A stretch of 64,000 bases of DNA, taken from positions 80,115-144,114 of the forward strand of contig JBKHDI010000002.1 of the NCBI GenBank assembly GCA_046541415.1, written 5' to 3'. The notes under the pieces are model-generated. The model was not told the DNA's origin. It did not search any database and saw only the letters and a list, made by a program, of their open reading frames with translations. The stretch comes from CAZOVB01 sp046541415 (GTDB taxonomy: Bacteria > Planctomycetota > Phycisphaerae > SM23-33). Numbering within the stretch: position 1 is the first letter of the stretch; every line of letters starts with the position of its first letter. The translations under genes and the position numbers were made by a program. Shown here in pieces: positions 8,470-16,828 of this stretch.

Positions 8470-10554
8470 ATGGCAGCCAAGCTGGAAAACCTCCGCAACA
8501 TCGGCATCATGGCCCACATCGATGCCGGTAAGACCACCGTCACCGAGCGGATCCTCTACTTCGCCGGCCGAACGCACAAGATCGGCGAAGTCCACCAAGG
8601 AACCGCGGTGATGGACTACCTGCAGGAAGAGCAGGAGCGGGGGATCACCATCACCTCAGCGGCGACGAGCCTGAAGTGGAAGCCCTGCCACATCAACCTG
8701 ATCGACACGCCGGGCCACGTCGACTTCACTATCGAGGTCGAGCGTTCGCTTCGCGTTTTGGACGGGGCGGTGGCGGTGTTCTGCGGTGTAGGCGGTGTCG
8801 AGGCCCAGACCGAGAAGGTCTGGCACCAGGCGGACCACTACCGCGTGCCTCGCCTGTGCTTTGTCAACAAGCTCGACCGGCTTGGTGCGGACTTCGAGAT
8901 CGTCGTCAACGAGATCGGCTCGCGACTGACAGCCAACCCGCTGATCTGCCAGATCCCGATGGGCCGGGCCGATGATTTCGCCGGCCAGATCGACCTGCTG
9001 ACCGGCAAGGCGTACTTCTACGACCCAGCCGAGGTAGCCACGACGCTCCGCATCGAGGACATCCCCGATGCCTATAAAGAGGAAGCCGAACTGCACAGGA
9101 CCGAACTGATCGAACGGGCGGTGGAATTCGACGACAAGCTCATGGAAGCCTACCTCGAGGGCAAGGATTTGAGCCTCGACGCCGTGCGGGGCGCGATCCG
9201 CAAGGGCACGATCGCCAATCGCCTGCACCCGGTTTTCTGCGGGTCTGCCCTGAAGCACATGGGCGTCAGGCCGCTGCTGGACGCGATCGTCAGCTATCTG
9301 CCCAGCCCGCTGGACGTCCCGCCGACCAAGGCGGTCGTCAAGGGCGGCAAGGACGACGGCGAGCAGATCCTGCTGCACCCGGAAGAGGACGAGCCCTTCG
9401 CAGCCCTGATCTTCAAGATTACCTCCGACCAACACGGCGACCTGAATTACGCCCGGATCTACCAGGGCAGCCTCACGCCCGGAACGCGCGTGCTGAACTC
9501 CACCCAGGACCGCAAGGAGAACGTCACGCGGATCTGGGAGATGCACGCCAAGCAGCGGATTGCCCGGGACAAGGCCATCGCCGGGGACATCGTTGCCCTG
9601 GTGGGCATAAAGAACTCCCTGACCGGCGACACGCTGTGCGAGACGAAACACCCGATGCTGCTGGAGAAGCTCGATTTCCCCGACCCGGTGGTCCGGATGT
9701 CGATCGAGCCGCGAACCAGCGCCGAGAAGGACAAGCTCGTCGACGCCCTGAACACGTTGCGGCGCGAGGACCCGAGCTTCCAGTACGACTTCGACAGCGA
9801 GACCGGGCAGACGACCATCTCCGGGATGGGCGAGTTGCACCTGGAGATCCTGAAAAACAAGCTGGTCCGCGAGCTGGGCCTGGACGTCCGGGTCGGCAAG
9901 CCGCGTGTCAGCTATCGCGAGACGGTCAAGCAGCTCGGCCAGGCCGAGGCCCGGTTCATCCGCCAGACCGGCGGGCGCGGACAGTTCGCCATCGTCGAGT
10001 TGTCCGTCGAGCCGCACACGCCCGAAGAGGGCGCCCCGAGCATCGTGTTCGAAGACAAGACCACCGGCGGGGTGATTCCGAAAGAATACGTCCGTGCGGT
10101 CGAGGAGGGCGTGCGCGGCGCTGCCACCTCGGGCCCGTTGGCCGGCTATCCGATGCTGAATCTGAAGATCACCCTGCTGGATGGGCAGACCCATCCGGAC
10201 GACAGCAGCGATATCGCGTTTGAGCAGGCCGGGATCATGGCGTTCAACGACGCGGTCGCCAAGGCCGGGCCTGTGCTGCTCGAGCCGATCATGCGGCTGC
10301 AGGTGACCACGCCGGAGGAGTACCTCGGGGCGGTCAACGGCGACCTGAACGCCCGCCGGGCGGAGATCCGCAAGATGGACACGCGTGGAGATTACCGGGT
10401 GATGGTGGCCCTGGCCCCGCTGGCCGAGATGTTCGGCTACACGACACAGCTGCGTTCGCTGACCCAGGGTCGCGGATCGAGCACGATGGAGCCCTCGCGG
10501 TATGCCGAGGCCCCCGCGCAGGTATCGGAAAAGATTCTGCGTCTGGCGTATTGA
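8470..10554 (+). CDS. fusA: Translation elongation factor G
   Basis: EF-G, 694 residues, the GTPase that drives ribosomal translocation. GTPase motifs are G1 AHIDAGKTT (residues 15-23), switch I QERGITITSAAT, G3 DTPGHVDF and G4 NKLDR. Domains II-V follow, with GKPRVSYRET of domain IV and the C-terminal GRGSSTMEPSRYAEAP. The G4 motif reads NKLDR and the segment after G3 reads FCGVGGVEAQTEKVWHQAD, slightly off the commonest EF-G1 sequence (NKMDR). Its place in the str block argues that it is the housekeeping factor. The ATG at 8470 fits the conserved MAAKLENLRNIGI start. Confidence 0.97.
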   Translation: MAAKLENLRNIGIMAHIDAGKTTVTERILYFAGRTHKIGEVHQGTAVMDYLQEEQERGITITSAATSLKWKPCHINLIDTPGHVDFTIEVERSLRVLDGAVAVFCGVGGVEAQTEKVWHQADHYRVPRLCFVNKLDRLGADFEIVVNEIGSRLTANPLICQIPMGRADDFAGQIDLLTGKAYFYDPAEVATTLRIEDIPDAYKEEAELHRTELIERAVEFDDKLMEAYLEGKDLSLDAVRGAIRKGTIANRLHPVFCGSALKHMGVRPLLDAIVSYLPSPLDVPPTKAVVKGGKDDGEQILLHPEEDEPFAALIFKITSDQHGDLNYARIYQGSLTPGTRVLNSTQDRKENVTRIWEMHAKQRIARDKAIAGDIVALVGIKNSLTGDTLCETKHPMLLEKLDFPDPVVRMSIEPRTSAEKDKLVDALNTLRREDPSFQYDFDSETGQTTISGMGELHLEILKNKLVRELGLDVRVGKPRVSYRETVKQLGQAEARFIRQTGGRGQFAIVELSVEPHTPEEGAPSIVFEDKTTGGVIPKEYVRAVEEGVRGAATSGPLAGYPMLNLKITLLDGQTHPDDSSDIAFEQAGIMAFNDAVAKAGPVLLEPIMRLQVTTPEEYLGAVNGDLNARRAEIRKMDTRGDYRVMVALAPLAEMFGYTTQLRSLTQGRGSSTMEPSRYAEAPAQVSEKILRLAY

Positions 10555-10585
10555 CGAAAAATTGAGATTTGCTTCAAGCGAAGGA

Positions 10586-10613
10586 TTGACAAGACCCGGC
10601 GGATCAGTATGCT
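10586..10613 (+). promoter_or_regulatory. Predicted housekeeping promoter for the S10 block
   Basis: A consensus -35 TTGACA lies at 10586-10591. A 16-base spacer separates it from a -10 TATGCT at 10608-10613. It sits in the 126-base gap between fusA and rpsJ and points towards rpsJ, giving a start near 10620 and a leader of about 60 bases. That leader contains a small GCCCT/AGGGC stem and the GGAGACGAG ribosome-binding site. It is the best promoter match in the ribosomal half of the window. Confidence 0.6.
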
Positions 10614-10680
10614 GGACTGACTCTGCTTTTCTGACTGGGTCAAACCCCGCCCTCAACCAGGGCATCGGAGACGAGTTGCG

Positions 10681-10989
10681 ATGGTGCAAGACAGAATTCG
10701 CATACGAATGGAAGCCTACGACCACCGGGCGTTGGACGCCTCGGCCAAGGAGATCGTGGACCACACGGAACGAACCGGGGCCCGGGCGCGAGGCCCGATC
10801 CCGCTGCCGACCCGCATCGAGCGGTACACGGTGCTTCGTTCTCCCCACGTCGACAAGAAGTCGCGGGAGCAGTTCGAGATGCGGACGCATAAGCGAATCA
10901 TTGACATTTACGAACCGACCGTCCGGACGATCGAGGCGTTGAACCGCCTGGTCGTCCCGGCCGGGGTGTTTATCAAGATCAAGGCATAG
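10681..10989 (+). CDS. rpsJ: 30S ribosomal protein S10
   Basis: S10, 102 residues, a 30S head protein that is also known as the antitermination factor NusE. RIRMEAYDHRALD at the start, GPIPLPTRIERYTVLRSPHVDKKSREQFEMRTHKR in the middle (the conserved loop) and DIYEPTVRTIEALNRL at the end are family hallmarks. It is the first gene after the predicted promoter at 10586-10613, and rplC starts 8 bases downstream. Confidence 0.97.
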   Translation: MVQDRIRIRMEAYDHRALDASAKEIVDHTERTGARARGPIPLPTRIERYTVLRSPHVDKKSREQFEMRTHKRIIDIYEPTVRTIEALNRLVVPAGVFIKIKA

Positions 10990-10997
10990 GTGCGACG

Positions 10998-11657
10998 ATG
11001 AAGGTCGGACTGCTTGGCAAGAAAATCGGAATGACGCAGGTCTACGACGACGCCGGTGTGCTTCACCCGGTGACCGTCGTCCAGGCCGGGCCCTGCCCCG
11101 TCCTGCAGATCAAGACCGTCGAGTCGGATCAGTACAACGCGGTGCAGATCGGGTTTGACCCGGCCAAGCCGCACCGCGCGACCAAGCCCCAGATCGGCCA
11201 CGCCGGCAAGGCGGGCGTCGGGCCCTGCAAGTTCGTCCGCGAGATCCGCCAGGACGCGCCGGTCGAAGACGTCGAGCCGGGCCAGTCGTTGACGGTCGCG
11301 CTGTTTGACGGCATTGCCCACGTCGACGTGGTGGGCATCAGCAAGGGCAAGGGGTTCCAGGGCGGGATGAAGCGTCACAACTTCTCCGGCCTGGAAGCTT
11401 CCCACGGTGTGGAACGCAAGCACCGTTCGCCCGGCTCGATCGCCTCGCACGCGACCAACGCCGGTACCGGCCCGAAGCTCAAGAAGGGCAAGCGCATGGC
11501 AGGACACATGGGCACCGACCGGGTGACCAGCCGCAACCATCGCTTGGTCAAGGTCGACACCGAGAACAACCTGCTGTTGATCAAGGGCCCGCTGCCCGGG
11601 GCCAACGGCTCGTATCTGGAAATTCGTCAGAGCAAGACCGCCAAGGTCGCAAGATAG
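10998..11657 (+). CDS. rplC: 50S ribosomal protein L3
   Basis: L3, 219 residues, an early-assembly large-subunit protein reaching towards the peptidyl-transferase centre. MKVGLLGKKIGMTQVY is the classic N-terminus. The central loop shows GKGFQGGMKRHNF, SHGVERKHRSPGSIASHAT and KGKRMAGHMGTDRVTSRN. Length is normal. It lies 8 bases after rpsJ and 20 bases before rplD. Confidence 0.97.
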   Translation: MKVGLLGKKIGMTQVYDDAGVLHPVTVVQAGPCPVLQIKTVESDQYNAVQIGFDPAKPHRATKPQIGHAGKAGVGPCKFVREIRQDAPVEDVEPGQSLTVALFDGIAHVDVVGISKGKGFQGGMKRHNFSGLEASHGVERKHRSPGSIASHATNAGTGPKLKKGKRMAGHMGTDRVTSRNHRLVKVDTENNLLLIKGPLPGANGSYLEIRQSKTAKVAR

Positions 11658-11677
11658 CTTAGGACCAGGAAACCATC

Positions 11678-12310
11678 ATGCTGGACGTTCCGGTATATAA
11701 CACAGAAGGCAAAAAGGTCGACACGCTGCAGGTCGACGAAGCCCTCTTTGGCGGCGAGGTCAACGCACCGCTGCTCAAGCAGGCCATCGTCGCCTACCAG
11801 GCTCGTCGTCGTCAGGGCACGGTCAAGACGCGTGGCCGCGGCGAAGTCGTCGGTTCGACCCGCAAGCTTTACCGCCAGAAGGGCACGGGCTATGCCCGTC
11901 GAGGCCAGATCCGCACGAACGTCATGCGTGGCGGCGGCGTGGCCTTCGGCAAGAGGCCCCACAAGTACAATGTCAAGATGCCCCAGAAGATGAAGCGGGC
12001 CGCCCTGAAGTCCGCCATCCTGGCCAAGCTGCTCGGCGAAGACTGCTTCGTCCTGGAAGCGGCCCCCTCGATGGACGCCCCCAGGACCAAGACCATGGCG
12101 TCACTGATCGAGGCGATCGGCATCAACCGGACGTGCACGCTGGCGATGGGCCAGCGGGACCACAACGTCTATCTCTCCAGCCGCAACATCAAGGACCTGA
12201 CGGTCCGCACCGCGGCCGAGTTGAACGCCTACGACGTGGCCATGCGTCAGAAGCTGATTCTCACCCGCGACGCCTTCGACCAGCTCAGCGGCCAGGAGAC
12301 CGAAGCATGA
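11678..12310 (+). CDS. rplD: 50S ribosomal protein L4
   Basis: L4, 210 residues, which lines the peptide exit tunnel. In E. coli it also regulates the S10 operon. The basic loop QGTVKTRGRGEVVGSTRKLYRQKGTGYARRG (residues about 47-77) is the conserved tunnel extension, followed by RGGGVAFGKRPH. The stop codon overlaps the rplW start in ATGA (12307-12310), implying translational coupling. Confidence 0.96.
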   Translation: MLDVPVYNTEGKKVDTLQVDEALFGGEVNAPLLKQAIVAYQARRRQGTVKTRGRGEVVGSTRKLYRQKGTGYARRGQIRTNVMRGGGVAFGKRPHKYNVKMPQKMKRAALKSAILAKLLGEDCFVLEAAPSMDAPRTKTMASLIEAIGINRTCTLAMGQRDHNVYLSSRNIKDLTVRTAAELNAYDVAMRQKLILTRDAFDQLSGQETEA

Positions 12311-12591
12311 AGAACGAAATCTACAATGTCGTCATCCGCCCGCTGGTGACCGAGAAGGGCACCCATCAGTCCCAGACGGTCAACGCCTACGCCTTTGAAG
12401 TATCGCCCGATGCAAACAAGGCGCAGATCAAGCAGGCGATCGAGAAGATCTACGAAGTAAAGGTGCTCAACGTGCGTACGGCCAACCGCAAGGGCAAGCC
12501 CCGCCGCACAGGCCGGTTCATTGGCAATACCCGCCATTGGAAAAAGGCCATCGTCGAGCTGCACGAAGACTACCATATTGACCTGTTCTAG
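12307..12591 (+). CDS. rplW: 50S ribosomal protein L23
   Basis: L23, 94 residues, at the tunnel exit, where signal recognition particle and trigger factor dock. Conserved segments are VIRPLVTEKGTHQS, YAFEVSPDANKAQIKQAIEKIYEVKVLNVRT and the basic patch RKGKPRRTGRFIGNTRHWKKAIV. The start at 12307 is chosen because it gives the standard N-terminus and overlaps the rplD stop. A longer frame opening at 12133 lies inside rplD and is not used. Confidence 0.96.
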   Translation: MKNEIYNVVIRPLVTEKGTHQSQTVNAYAFEVSPDANKAQIKQAIEKIYEVKVLNVRTANRKGKPRRTGRFIGNTRHWKKAIVELHEDYHIDLF

Positions 12592-12608
12592 ACTGCAGGA
12601 AGAGTCTC

Positions 12609-13460
12609 ATGCCGATCAAGATCTACAAGCGAACCAGCAACGGCCGGCGGAATGCCTCGGTCAATGACTACAGCGTCATCACGACCGACAAGCCGGAAAA
12701 GTCGCTGCTGAAGACGCTGAAAAAACATGGTGGCCGGAACCACACCGGCAAGATCACCAGCCGCCACCGCGGCGGTGGCAACAAGCGGAAATACCGCATC
12801 ATCGATTTCAAGCGCCAGAAGGACGACCAGTTCGCCGAGGTGCTGACGATCGAGTACGATCCGAACCGCACCTGCCACATCGCCCTGGTCCAGTACGAAG
12901 ACGGCGAGAAGCGATACATCCTCGCCCCGATCGGGCTGGAAGTCGGCCAGAAGATCCGCTCCGGCGACGAGGCCGAGCCCCGCGTGGGAAACACCCTGCC
13001 GCTGTCGAAGATCCCGATGGGCATGGAGATCCACAACATCGAGATGACCCCGGGCCGGGGCGGACAGCTCGTCCGCACCGCCGGTGCTGCCGGACGCGTA
13101 GCCGCCCGGGAAGGCAAAATGGTCACGTTGATTCTGCCCTCGGGCGAAATGCGCATGGTGCACGCGACCTGCCGGGCCACGATCGGGCAGGTGGGCAACG
13201 TCGAGCAGCAGGGCGTCCGCCTGGGCAAGGCGGGACGGAAACGCCACATGGGTCGCCGCCCGCACGTCCGCGGCAGCGCGATGAACCCGGTGGCCCACCC
13301 GATGGGCGGTGGCGAAGGCCGACGCGCCGGTGGCCGCCACCCCTGCAGCCCGAAGGGCAAACTGGCCAAGGGCGGCAAGACCCGCCGCAGACGCAAGCAG
13401 TCCAACCGCCTGATCATCCGTCGCCGCCGCAACAAACGCGCCGGTCAGCTGACGATCTGA
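12609..13460 (+). CDS. rplB: 50S ribosomal protein L2
   Basis: L2, 283 residues, required for subunit association and peptidyl-transferase activity. Recognisable are KSLLKTLKKHGGRNHTGKIT near the start, RHRGGGNKRKYRIIDFKR, and the C-terminal loop RGSAMNPVAHPMGGGEGR that carries the conserved histidine of the catalytic region. The C-terminus KTRRRRKQSNRLIIRRRR is strongly basic. The gene is 17 bases after rplW and 13 bases before rpsS. Confidence 0.98.
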   Translation: MPIKIYKRTSNGRRNASVNDYSVITTDKPEKSLLKTLKKHGGRNHTGKITSRHRGGGNKRKYRIIDFKRQKDDQFAEVLTIEYDPNRTCHIALVQYEDGEKRYILAPIGLEVGQKIRSGDEAEPRVGNTLPLSKIPMGMEIHNIEMTPGRGGQLVRTAGAAGRVAAREGKMVTLILPSGEMRMVHATCRATIGQVGNVEQQGVRLGKAGRKRHMGRRPHVRGSAMNPVAHPMGGGEGRRAGGRHPCSPKGKLAKGGKTRRRRKQSNRLIIRRRRNKRAGQLTI

Positions 13461-13473
13461 GGAACGCAACACG

Positions 13474-13740
13474 ATGACCCGAAGCGCAAAAAAAGGTCCG
13501 TACGTCGACGAGAAGCTGTACCGCAAGGTCGAAAAGGCCCAGCAGACCAACTCGCGAGAGCCCATCAAGACCTGGGCCCGCGACTGCACGATCGTCCCCG
13601 AGTTTATCGGCATGACGTTCGCGGTGCACAACGGCAAGGTCTTCAACAACGTAACGGTCACCGAGGACATGGTCGGCCACAAGCTCGGCGAGTTCAGCCC
13701 GACGCGCATGTTCCGCGGACACACCGCCGGTAGACGATAA
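13474..13740 (+). CDS. rpsS: 30S ribosomal protein S19
   Basis: S19, 88 residues, in the head of the small subunit, forming a complex with S13. MTRSAKKGPYVDEKLYRKV, TWARDCTIVPEFIGMTFAVHNGK and the C-terminal HKLGEFSPTRMFRGHT are all family signatures. Length is standard. It lies between rplB and rplV. Confidence 0.97.
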   Translation: MTRSAKKGPYVDEKLYRKVEKAQQTNSREPIKTWARDCTIVPEFIGMTFAVHNGKVFNNVTVTEDMVGHKLGEFSPTRMFRGHTAGRR

Positions 13741-13774
13741 ACCGCCCCAGGTAACTGACTGGAAAACACCCACC

Positions 13775-14110
13775 ATGGCTTGGAAGGCTACATACAAATT
13801 TGCACGGATCTCGGCCCGCAAGGCACGCCTGATCATCGATATGATCCGGAACCGCGACGTGGATGAGGCACTGAGCATCCTTCAGTTTACGCCCAACCGG
13901 GCGGCCCCGATGATCAGCAAGGTCCTGACCTCCGCGATCGCCAATGCCAACGAGGCCGAGGCCGATGTCGAGACGCTGTTTGTCAAGGAAGCCCGCGTGG
14001 ACGAAGGGCCGACCATGAAACGGTTCCGCCCGAAGGATCGTGGCCGTGCACACTCGATCCTGAAACGTACCAGCCACATCACCGTCGTGGTCGAACAGGA
14101 CAGGGAGTAA
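13775..14110 (+). CDS. rplV: 50S ribosomal protein L22
   Basis: L22, 111 residues, whose long beta hairpin lines the exit tunnel. KFARISARKARLIIDMIRNRDVDEAL opens the protein and RFRPKDRGRAHSILKRTSHITVVV encodes the hairpin and last strand. No deletion or insertion of the macrolide-linked type is evident in the hairpin. It starts 34 bases after rpsS. Confidence 0.96.
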   Translation: MAWKATYKFARISARKARLIIDMIRNRDVDEALSILQFTPNRAAPMISKVLTSAIANANEAEADVETLFVKEARVDEGPTMKRFRPKDRGRAHSILKRTSHITVVVEQDRE

Positions 14111-14122
14111 CGAGGCTCACTC

Positions 14123-15094
14123 ATGGGACAAAAGATATCCCCAATCGGATTCCGCACGGGAATTACCATCGGCTGGAAAAGCCGCTGGTACGCCCCGAAG
14201 AGCAATTACGGCGAGTTCCTCGTCGAAGACGCCCAGGTGCGTCGTTTCATCGACGACCGCCTCAACCGCCAGCCTCCGTACGCTGCGATCAGCCAGATCG
14301 AGATCGAACGGACCCGCGAAGAGGTCAAGGTGATCCTCAAGACCGCCCGCCCGGGCCTGGTCATCGGCCCCAAGGGTGCCGAAGTTGAGAAGCTCAAGAA
14401 CGCCCTGGAAGACCTGACCGACCGTCGGGTGAACATCAACATCCTCGAGGTCAAGAACCCCGACCTGGACGCCAAGCTGATTGCCGAAGGCATCAGCGAG
14501 CAGCTTAAACGTCGCGCCAGCTTCCGCCGGACGATGAAGCAGCGTGCAGAATCGGCCATGCAGGCCGGTGCCAAGGGCGTCAAGGTTGCCGTCTCCGGCC
14601 GACTGGGCGGAGCGGAGATGTCCCGCTCGGAGTCGACGCTGCTGGGTTCGATTCCGCTGCACACCCTCGAGGCCGACGTGGACTACGGGTTCGTCCCGTG
14701 CTACACGACGTACGGCACGATCGGCGTGAAGGTGTGGATCTACCGCGGTCTGTTCGGCGAGCAGCAGGAGGAAGCAGCTTCCGAGGCCTCGGGCCCGATG
14801 ACCCGCGGACGTCGTCGCCGACAGGGCGGCGGTGGGCCGGGCGGTCCCGGCGGTCCCGGCGGTCCGGGTGGACGTGGACGGGGACGCGGTCGCGGACGTG
14901 GTCGCGACGGCGGCCCGGCGACTCCTCCGGTTCGCCCCGGTGGCAGCCGCCTCGGCGCGCTGCAGCGGGCCCAGGAAGCCCAGCAGGCCGAGAAGGCCCA
15001 GCCGGCCGAGCAGGCCTCCGACCAGGCGGCAGAGGGTCAGACCGACACCCAGGCCGGCGATCAGGGCCAGAACGAAGAATCCAGCGAAAGCTGA
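14123..15094 (+). CDS. rpsC: 30S ribosomal protein S3 with long C-terminal tail
   Basis: S3, 323 residues against about 210-240 usual. It sits at the mRNA entry channel and has helicase activity there. The N-terminal MGQKISPIGFRTGI, the KH domain with VIGPKGAEVEKLKNALE, and the C-terminal domain with GRLGGAEMSRSE and YTTYGTIGVKVWIYRG account for residues 1-215. The remaining ~105 residues are low complexity. They comprise an RGRRRRQ stretch, Gly-Gly-Pro and Arg-Gly repeats (residues 235-261), then an Ala/Gln/Glu-rich acidic end. The tail is in frame and shares the gene's stop, so it is not an annotation artefact. Confidence 0.96.
   Translation: MGQKISPIGFRTGITIGWKSRWYAPKSNYGEFLVEDAQVRRFIDDRLNRQPPYAAISQIEIERTREEVKVILKTARPGLVIGPKGAEVEKLKNALEDLTDRRVNINILEVKNPDLDAKLIAEGISEQLKRRASFRRTMKQRAESAMQAGAKGVKVAVSGRLGGAEMSRSESTLLGSIPLHTLEADVDYGFVPCYTTYGTIGVKVWIYRGLFGEQQEEAASEASGPMTRGRRRRQGGGGPGGPGGPGGPGGRGRGRGRGRGRDGGPATPPVRPGGSRLGALQRAQEAQQAEKAQPAEQASDQAAEGQTDTQAGDQGQNEESSES
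14825..14905 (+). repeat. GGP and RG codon repeats inside rpsC
   Basis: Twenty-seven consecutive codons specify a glycine-rich stretch: first Gly-Gly-Pro units built on a 9-base period (GGCGGTCCC and variants), then Arg-Gly dipeptides built on 6-base units (CGTGGA and variants). Synonymous changes between copies (CGT, CGG and CGC for Arg; GGA and GGT for Gly) suggest the protein repeat is kept by selection, or is old, rather than being a very recent slippage event. Confidence 0.8.
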
Positions 15095-15123
15095 CCAGGC
15101 AGTAATATAGGAAGGCAACACCC

Positions 15124-15543
15124 ATGCCCTTGATGCCCAAGAGAATCAAGCACCGCAAGCAGCAACGCGGGAAGAATCGCGGCAATGCGACACGTGGCAA
15201 TTACGTGGCCTTTGGCGATTTCGGCCTGCAGTCGACGGAAGCTGGCTGGGTTTCGGCCCGTCAGCTCGAAGCCGGCCGAGTCGCCGCAACGCACTTCCTG
15301 CACCGCGTCGGCAAGGTGTACATCCGGGTCTTCCCGGACAAGCCCATCAGTTCCAAGCCCCTGGAAGTTCGAATGGGTAAGGGCAAGGGCGAGGTCGACC
15401 AGTGGGTCGCGGTGGTCAAGCCCGGCACGGTGCTGATCGAGATCGGCGGCGTGGATGAGGCCACGGCCAAGGACGCCCTGCGTCGCGTGGCCAACAAGAT
15501 GCCCGTCCGCTGCCGGATGGCCAAGCGGACCGGTCACGTTTAA
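15124..15543 (+). CDS. rplP: 50S ribosomal protein L16
   Basis: L16, 139 residues, near the A-site tRNA elbow on the large subunit. MPLMPKRIKHRKQQRGKNRGNATRG at the start, the conserved IRVFPDKPISSKPLEVRMGKGKGEVDQWVAVVKPG and the C-terminal RRVANKMPVRCRMA are diagnostic. The conserved arginine near residue 81, a known beta-hydroxylation site in E. coli L16, falls within this conserved stretch. It follows rpsC by 29 bases. Confidence 0.97.
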   Translation: MPLMPKRIKHRKQQRGKNRGNATRGNYVAFGDFGLQSTEAGWVSARQLEAGRVAATHFLHRVGKVYIRVFPDKPISSKPLEVRMGKGKGEVDQWVAVVKPGTVLIEIGGVDEATAKDALRRVANKMPVRCRMAKRTGHV

Positions 15544-15560
15544 CAGCCCCGGAGCAATCG

Positions 15561-15770
15561 ATGAACATCAGCGAAGTACGACAGCTAAACGACGAAGAGC
15601 TGCAACTGGAACTCGACCGGCTGCACCGGCACGTGTTCGACCTGCGGAGCCAGGCGGTAACCGAGAAGTTGGAAGACCCTTCGTTGCTGACCAAGGCCCG
15701 CCGGGACATCGCCCGGATGCTGACGGTCCAGCGAGAGCGTGAAATTCAGGCCTCCAAGGCCCAGGCATAA
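15561..15770 (+). CDS. rpmC: 50S ribosomal protein L29
   Basis: L29, 69 residues, a small helical protein beside L23 at the tunnel exit. The pattern is MNISEVRQLNDEELQLELDRLHRHVFDLRSQ followed by LTKARRDIARMLTVQREREI, the usual two-helix hairpin ending in the ARIKTIL-type motif. It sits in the conserved order rplP-rpmC-rpsQ. Confidence 0.95.
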   Translation: MNISEVRQLNDEELQLELDRLHRHVFDLRSQAVTEKLEDPSLLTKARRDIARMLTVQREREIQASKAQA

Positions 15771-15791
15771 CCCAGCGTGCGTGAGAACCCA

Positions 15792-16070
15792 ATGACAGAG
15801 CAGAGCAACAGACCGGTCGATCGAGGCGGCAAAGTCGGAACCGTCATTGCCCACAGCGGCAAGGACACGATCAAGGTTCAGGTATCTACCCTGGTCAAGC
15901 ATCCGATCTACGGCAAGTACCTCCGCCGCAGACGCAGCTTTGCGGTCCATGACCCCAAGGCCGAGGGCAAGATCGGTGACTACGTGGAAATCATTCCCTG
16001 CCGCCGCATCAGCAAGACCAAGCAGTTCCGCCTTTCCCGGGTGATCCGCCCGGCGAAGGTTGCAGAATAA
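15792..16070 (+). CDS. rpsQ: 30S ribosomal protein S17
   Basis: S17, 92 residues, a primary 16S rRNA binder with an OB fold. GKVGTVIAHSGKDTIKVQV, HPIYGKYLRRRRSFAVHDP and GDYVEIIPCRRISKTKQFRLSRVI are characteristic. The ATG at 15792 is preferred. An in-frame GTG five codons upstream (15777) is possible, and neither has a strong ribosome-binding site. It ends 25 bases before rplN. Confidence 0.95.
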   Translation: MTEQSNRPVDRGGKVGTVIAHSGKDTIKVQVSTLVKHPIYGKYLRRRRSFAVHDPKAEGKIGDYVEIIPCRRISKTKQFRLSRVIRPAKVAE

Positions 16071-16095
16071 CTTTTAGCGCCACGAGGATAGCACT

Positions 16096-16482
16096 GTGAT
16101 ACAGCAAGAATCACGCCTGGACGTCGCCGACAACACCGGTGCCCGCGTAGTCGGGGTCATCCGTGTGCTGGGCGGCTCGACCCGCAGGCAGGGTTTCACC
16201 CGACGCACCGCGTCGCTGGGCGACACCATTATCTGCTCGGTGAAGAAGGCGATCCCCGGCTCGGACCTCAAAGCCGGTGAAATTGTCCGCTGCGTGGTAG
16301 TCCGCACGGCCTACCCGGTCCGCCGGGATGACGGCAGCTATGTCCGGTTTGATCGCAATGCGGTCGTGGTGATCGACCAGAACAACAATCCGCGAGGCAC
16401 ACGCATCTTCGGTGCGGTGGCCCGCGAACTGCGGGAGAAGAACTTCATGAAGATCGTCTCCCTGGCTTCCGAGGTGGTTTGA
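16096..16482 (+). CDS. rplN: 50S ribosomal protein L14
   Basis: L14, 128 residues, at the subunit interface and the docking site for silencing factor RsfS. The GTG start at 16096 gives the expected MIQQESRLDVADNTGAR. KAIPGSDLKAGEIVRCVVVRT and the C-terminal FGAVARELREKNFMKIVSLASEV complete the family pattern. The usual length is 122, so this copy is slightly longer. The stop overlaps a possible TTG start for rplX. Confidence 0.97.
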   Translation: MIQQESRLDVADNTGARVVGVIRVLGGSTRRQGFTRRTASLGDTIICSVKKAIPGSDLKAGEIVRCVVVRTAYPVRRDDGSYVRFDRNAVVVIDQNNNPRGTRIFGAVARELREKNFMKIVSLASEVV

Positions 16483-16484
16483 CC

Positions 16485-16817
16485 ATGGCAAAACACATTA
16501 GAAAAGGCGATACCGTCAGCGTCATCGCCGGTAACGACAAGGGCAAGGTCGGCGAGGTCCTGGTTGTCTATCCCGACAAGGACAAGGTCCTGGTCCAGGG
16601 CGTCAACCGGGTCTACAAACATCTGCGTCCGAGCCGCCAGAACCCCCAGGGCGGCCGGATCCAGAAGGAGATGCCTATCCACATCTCCAACGTCCTGCCG
16701 GTCGATCGCAAGACCAACCAGCCCACCCGCGTGGGATTCCAGATTCAGCAAGACGGCACGAAACAGCGCATCGCCAAGAAATCCGGCGAAGCCCTCGCCG
16801 TGCCCAGCAAGCAGTGA
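16485..16817 (+). CDS. rplX: 50S ribosomal protein L24
   Basis: L24, 110 residues, an assembly initiator of the large subunit. The KOW motif is evident in IRKGDTVSVIAGNDKGKVGEVLVVYPDKDKVLVQGVN, followed by the conserved GGRIQKEMPIHISNV. The ATG at 16485 is chosen. A TTG two codons upstream overlaps the rplN stop but gives an unusual N-terminus. The stop overlaps an in-frame GTG that could extend rplE. Confidence 0.95.
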   Translation: MAKHIRKGDTVSVIAGNDKGKVGEVLVVYPDKDKVLVQGVNRVYKHLRPSRQNPQGGRIQKEMPIHISNVLPVDRKTNQPTRVGFQIQQDGTKQRIAKKSGEALAVPSKQ

Positions 16818-16828
16818 GGACCGGATCG

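Noticed and set aside
8289..8531. 80-codon frame in the rpsG-fusA gap running into fusA
   Set aside because: No family features, poor start context and overlap with the true fusA start. The gap is better explained as structured non-coding sequence.
8656..10890. 744-codon minus-strand frame opposite fusA and rpsJ
   Set aside because: A shadow of fusA codon use with no motif or initiation context.
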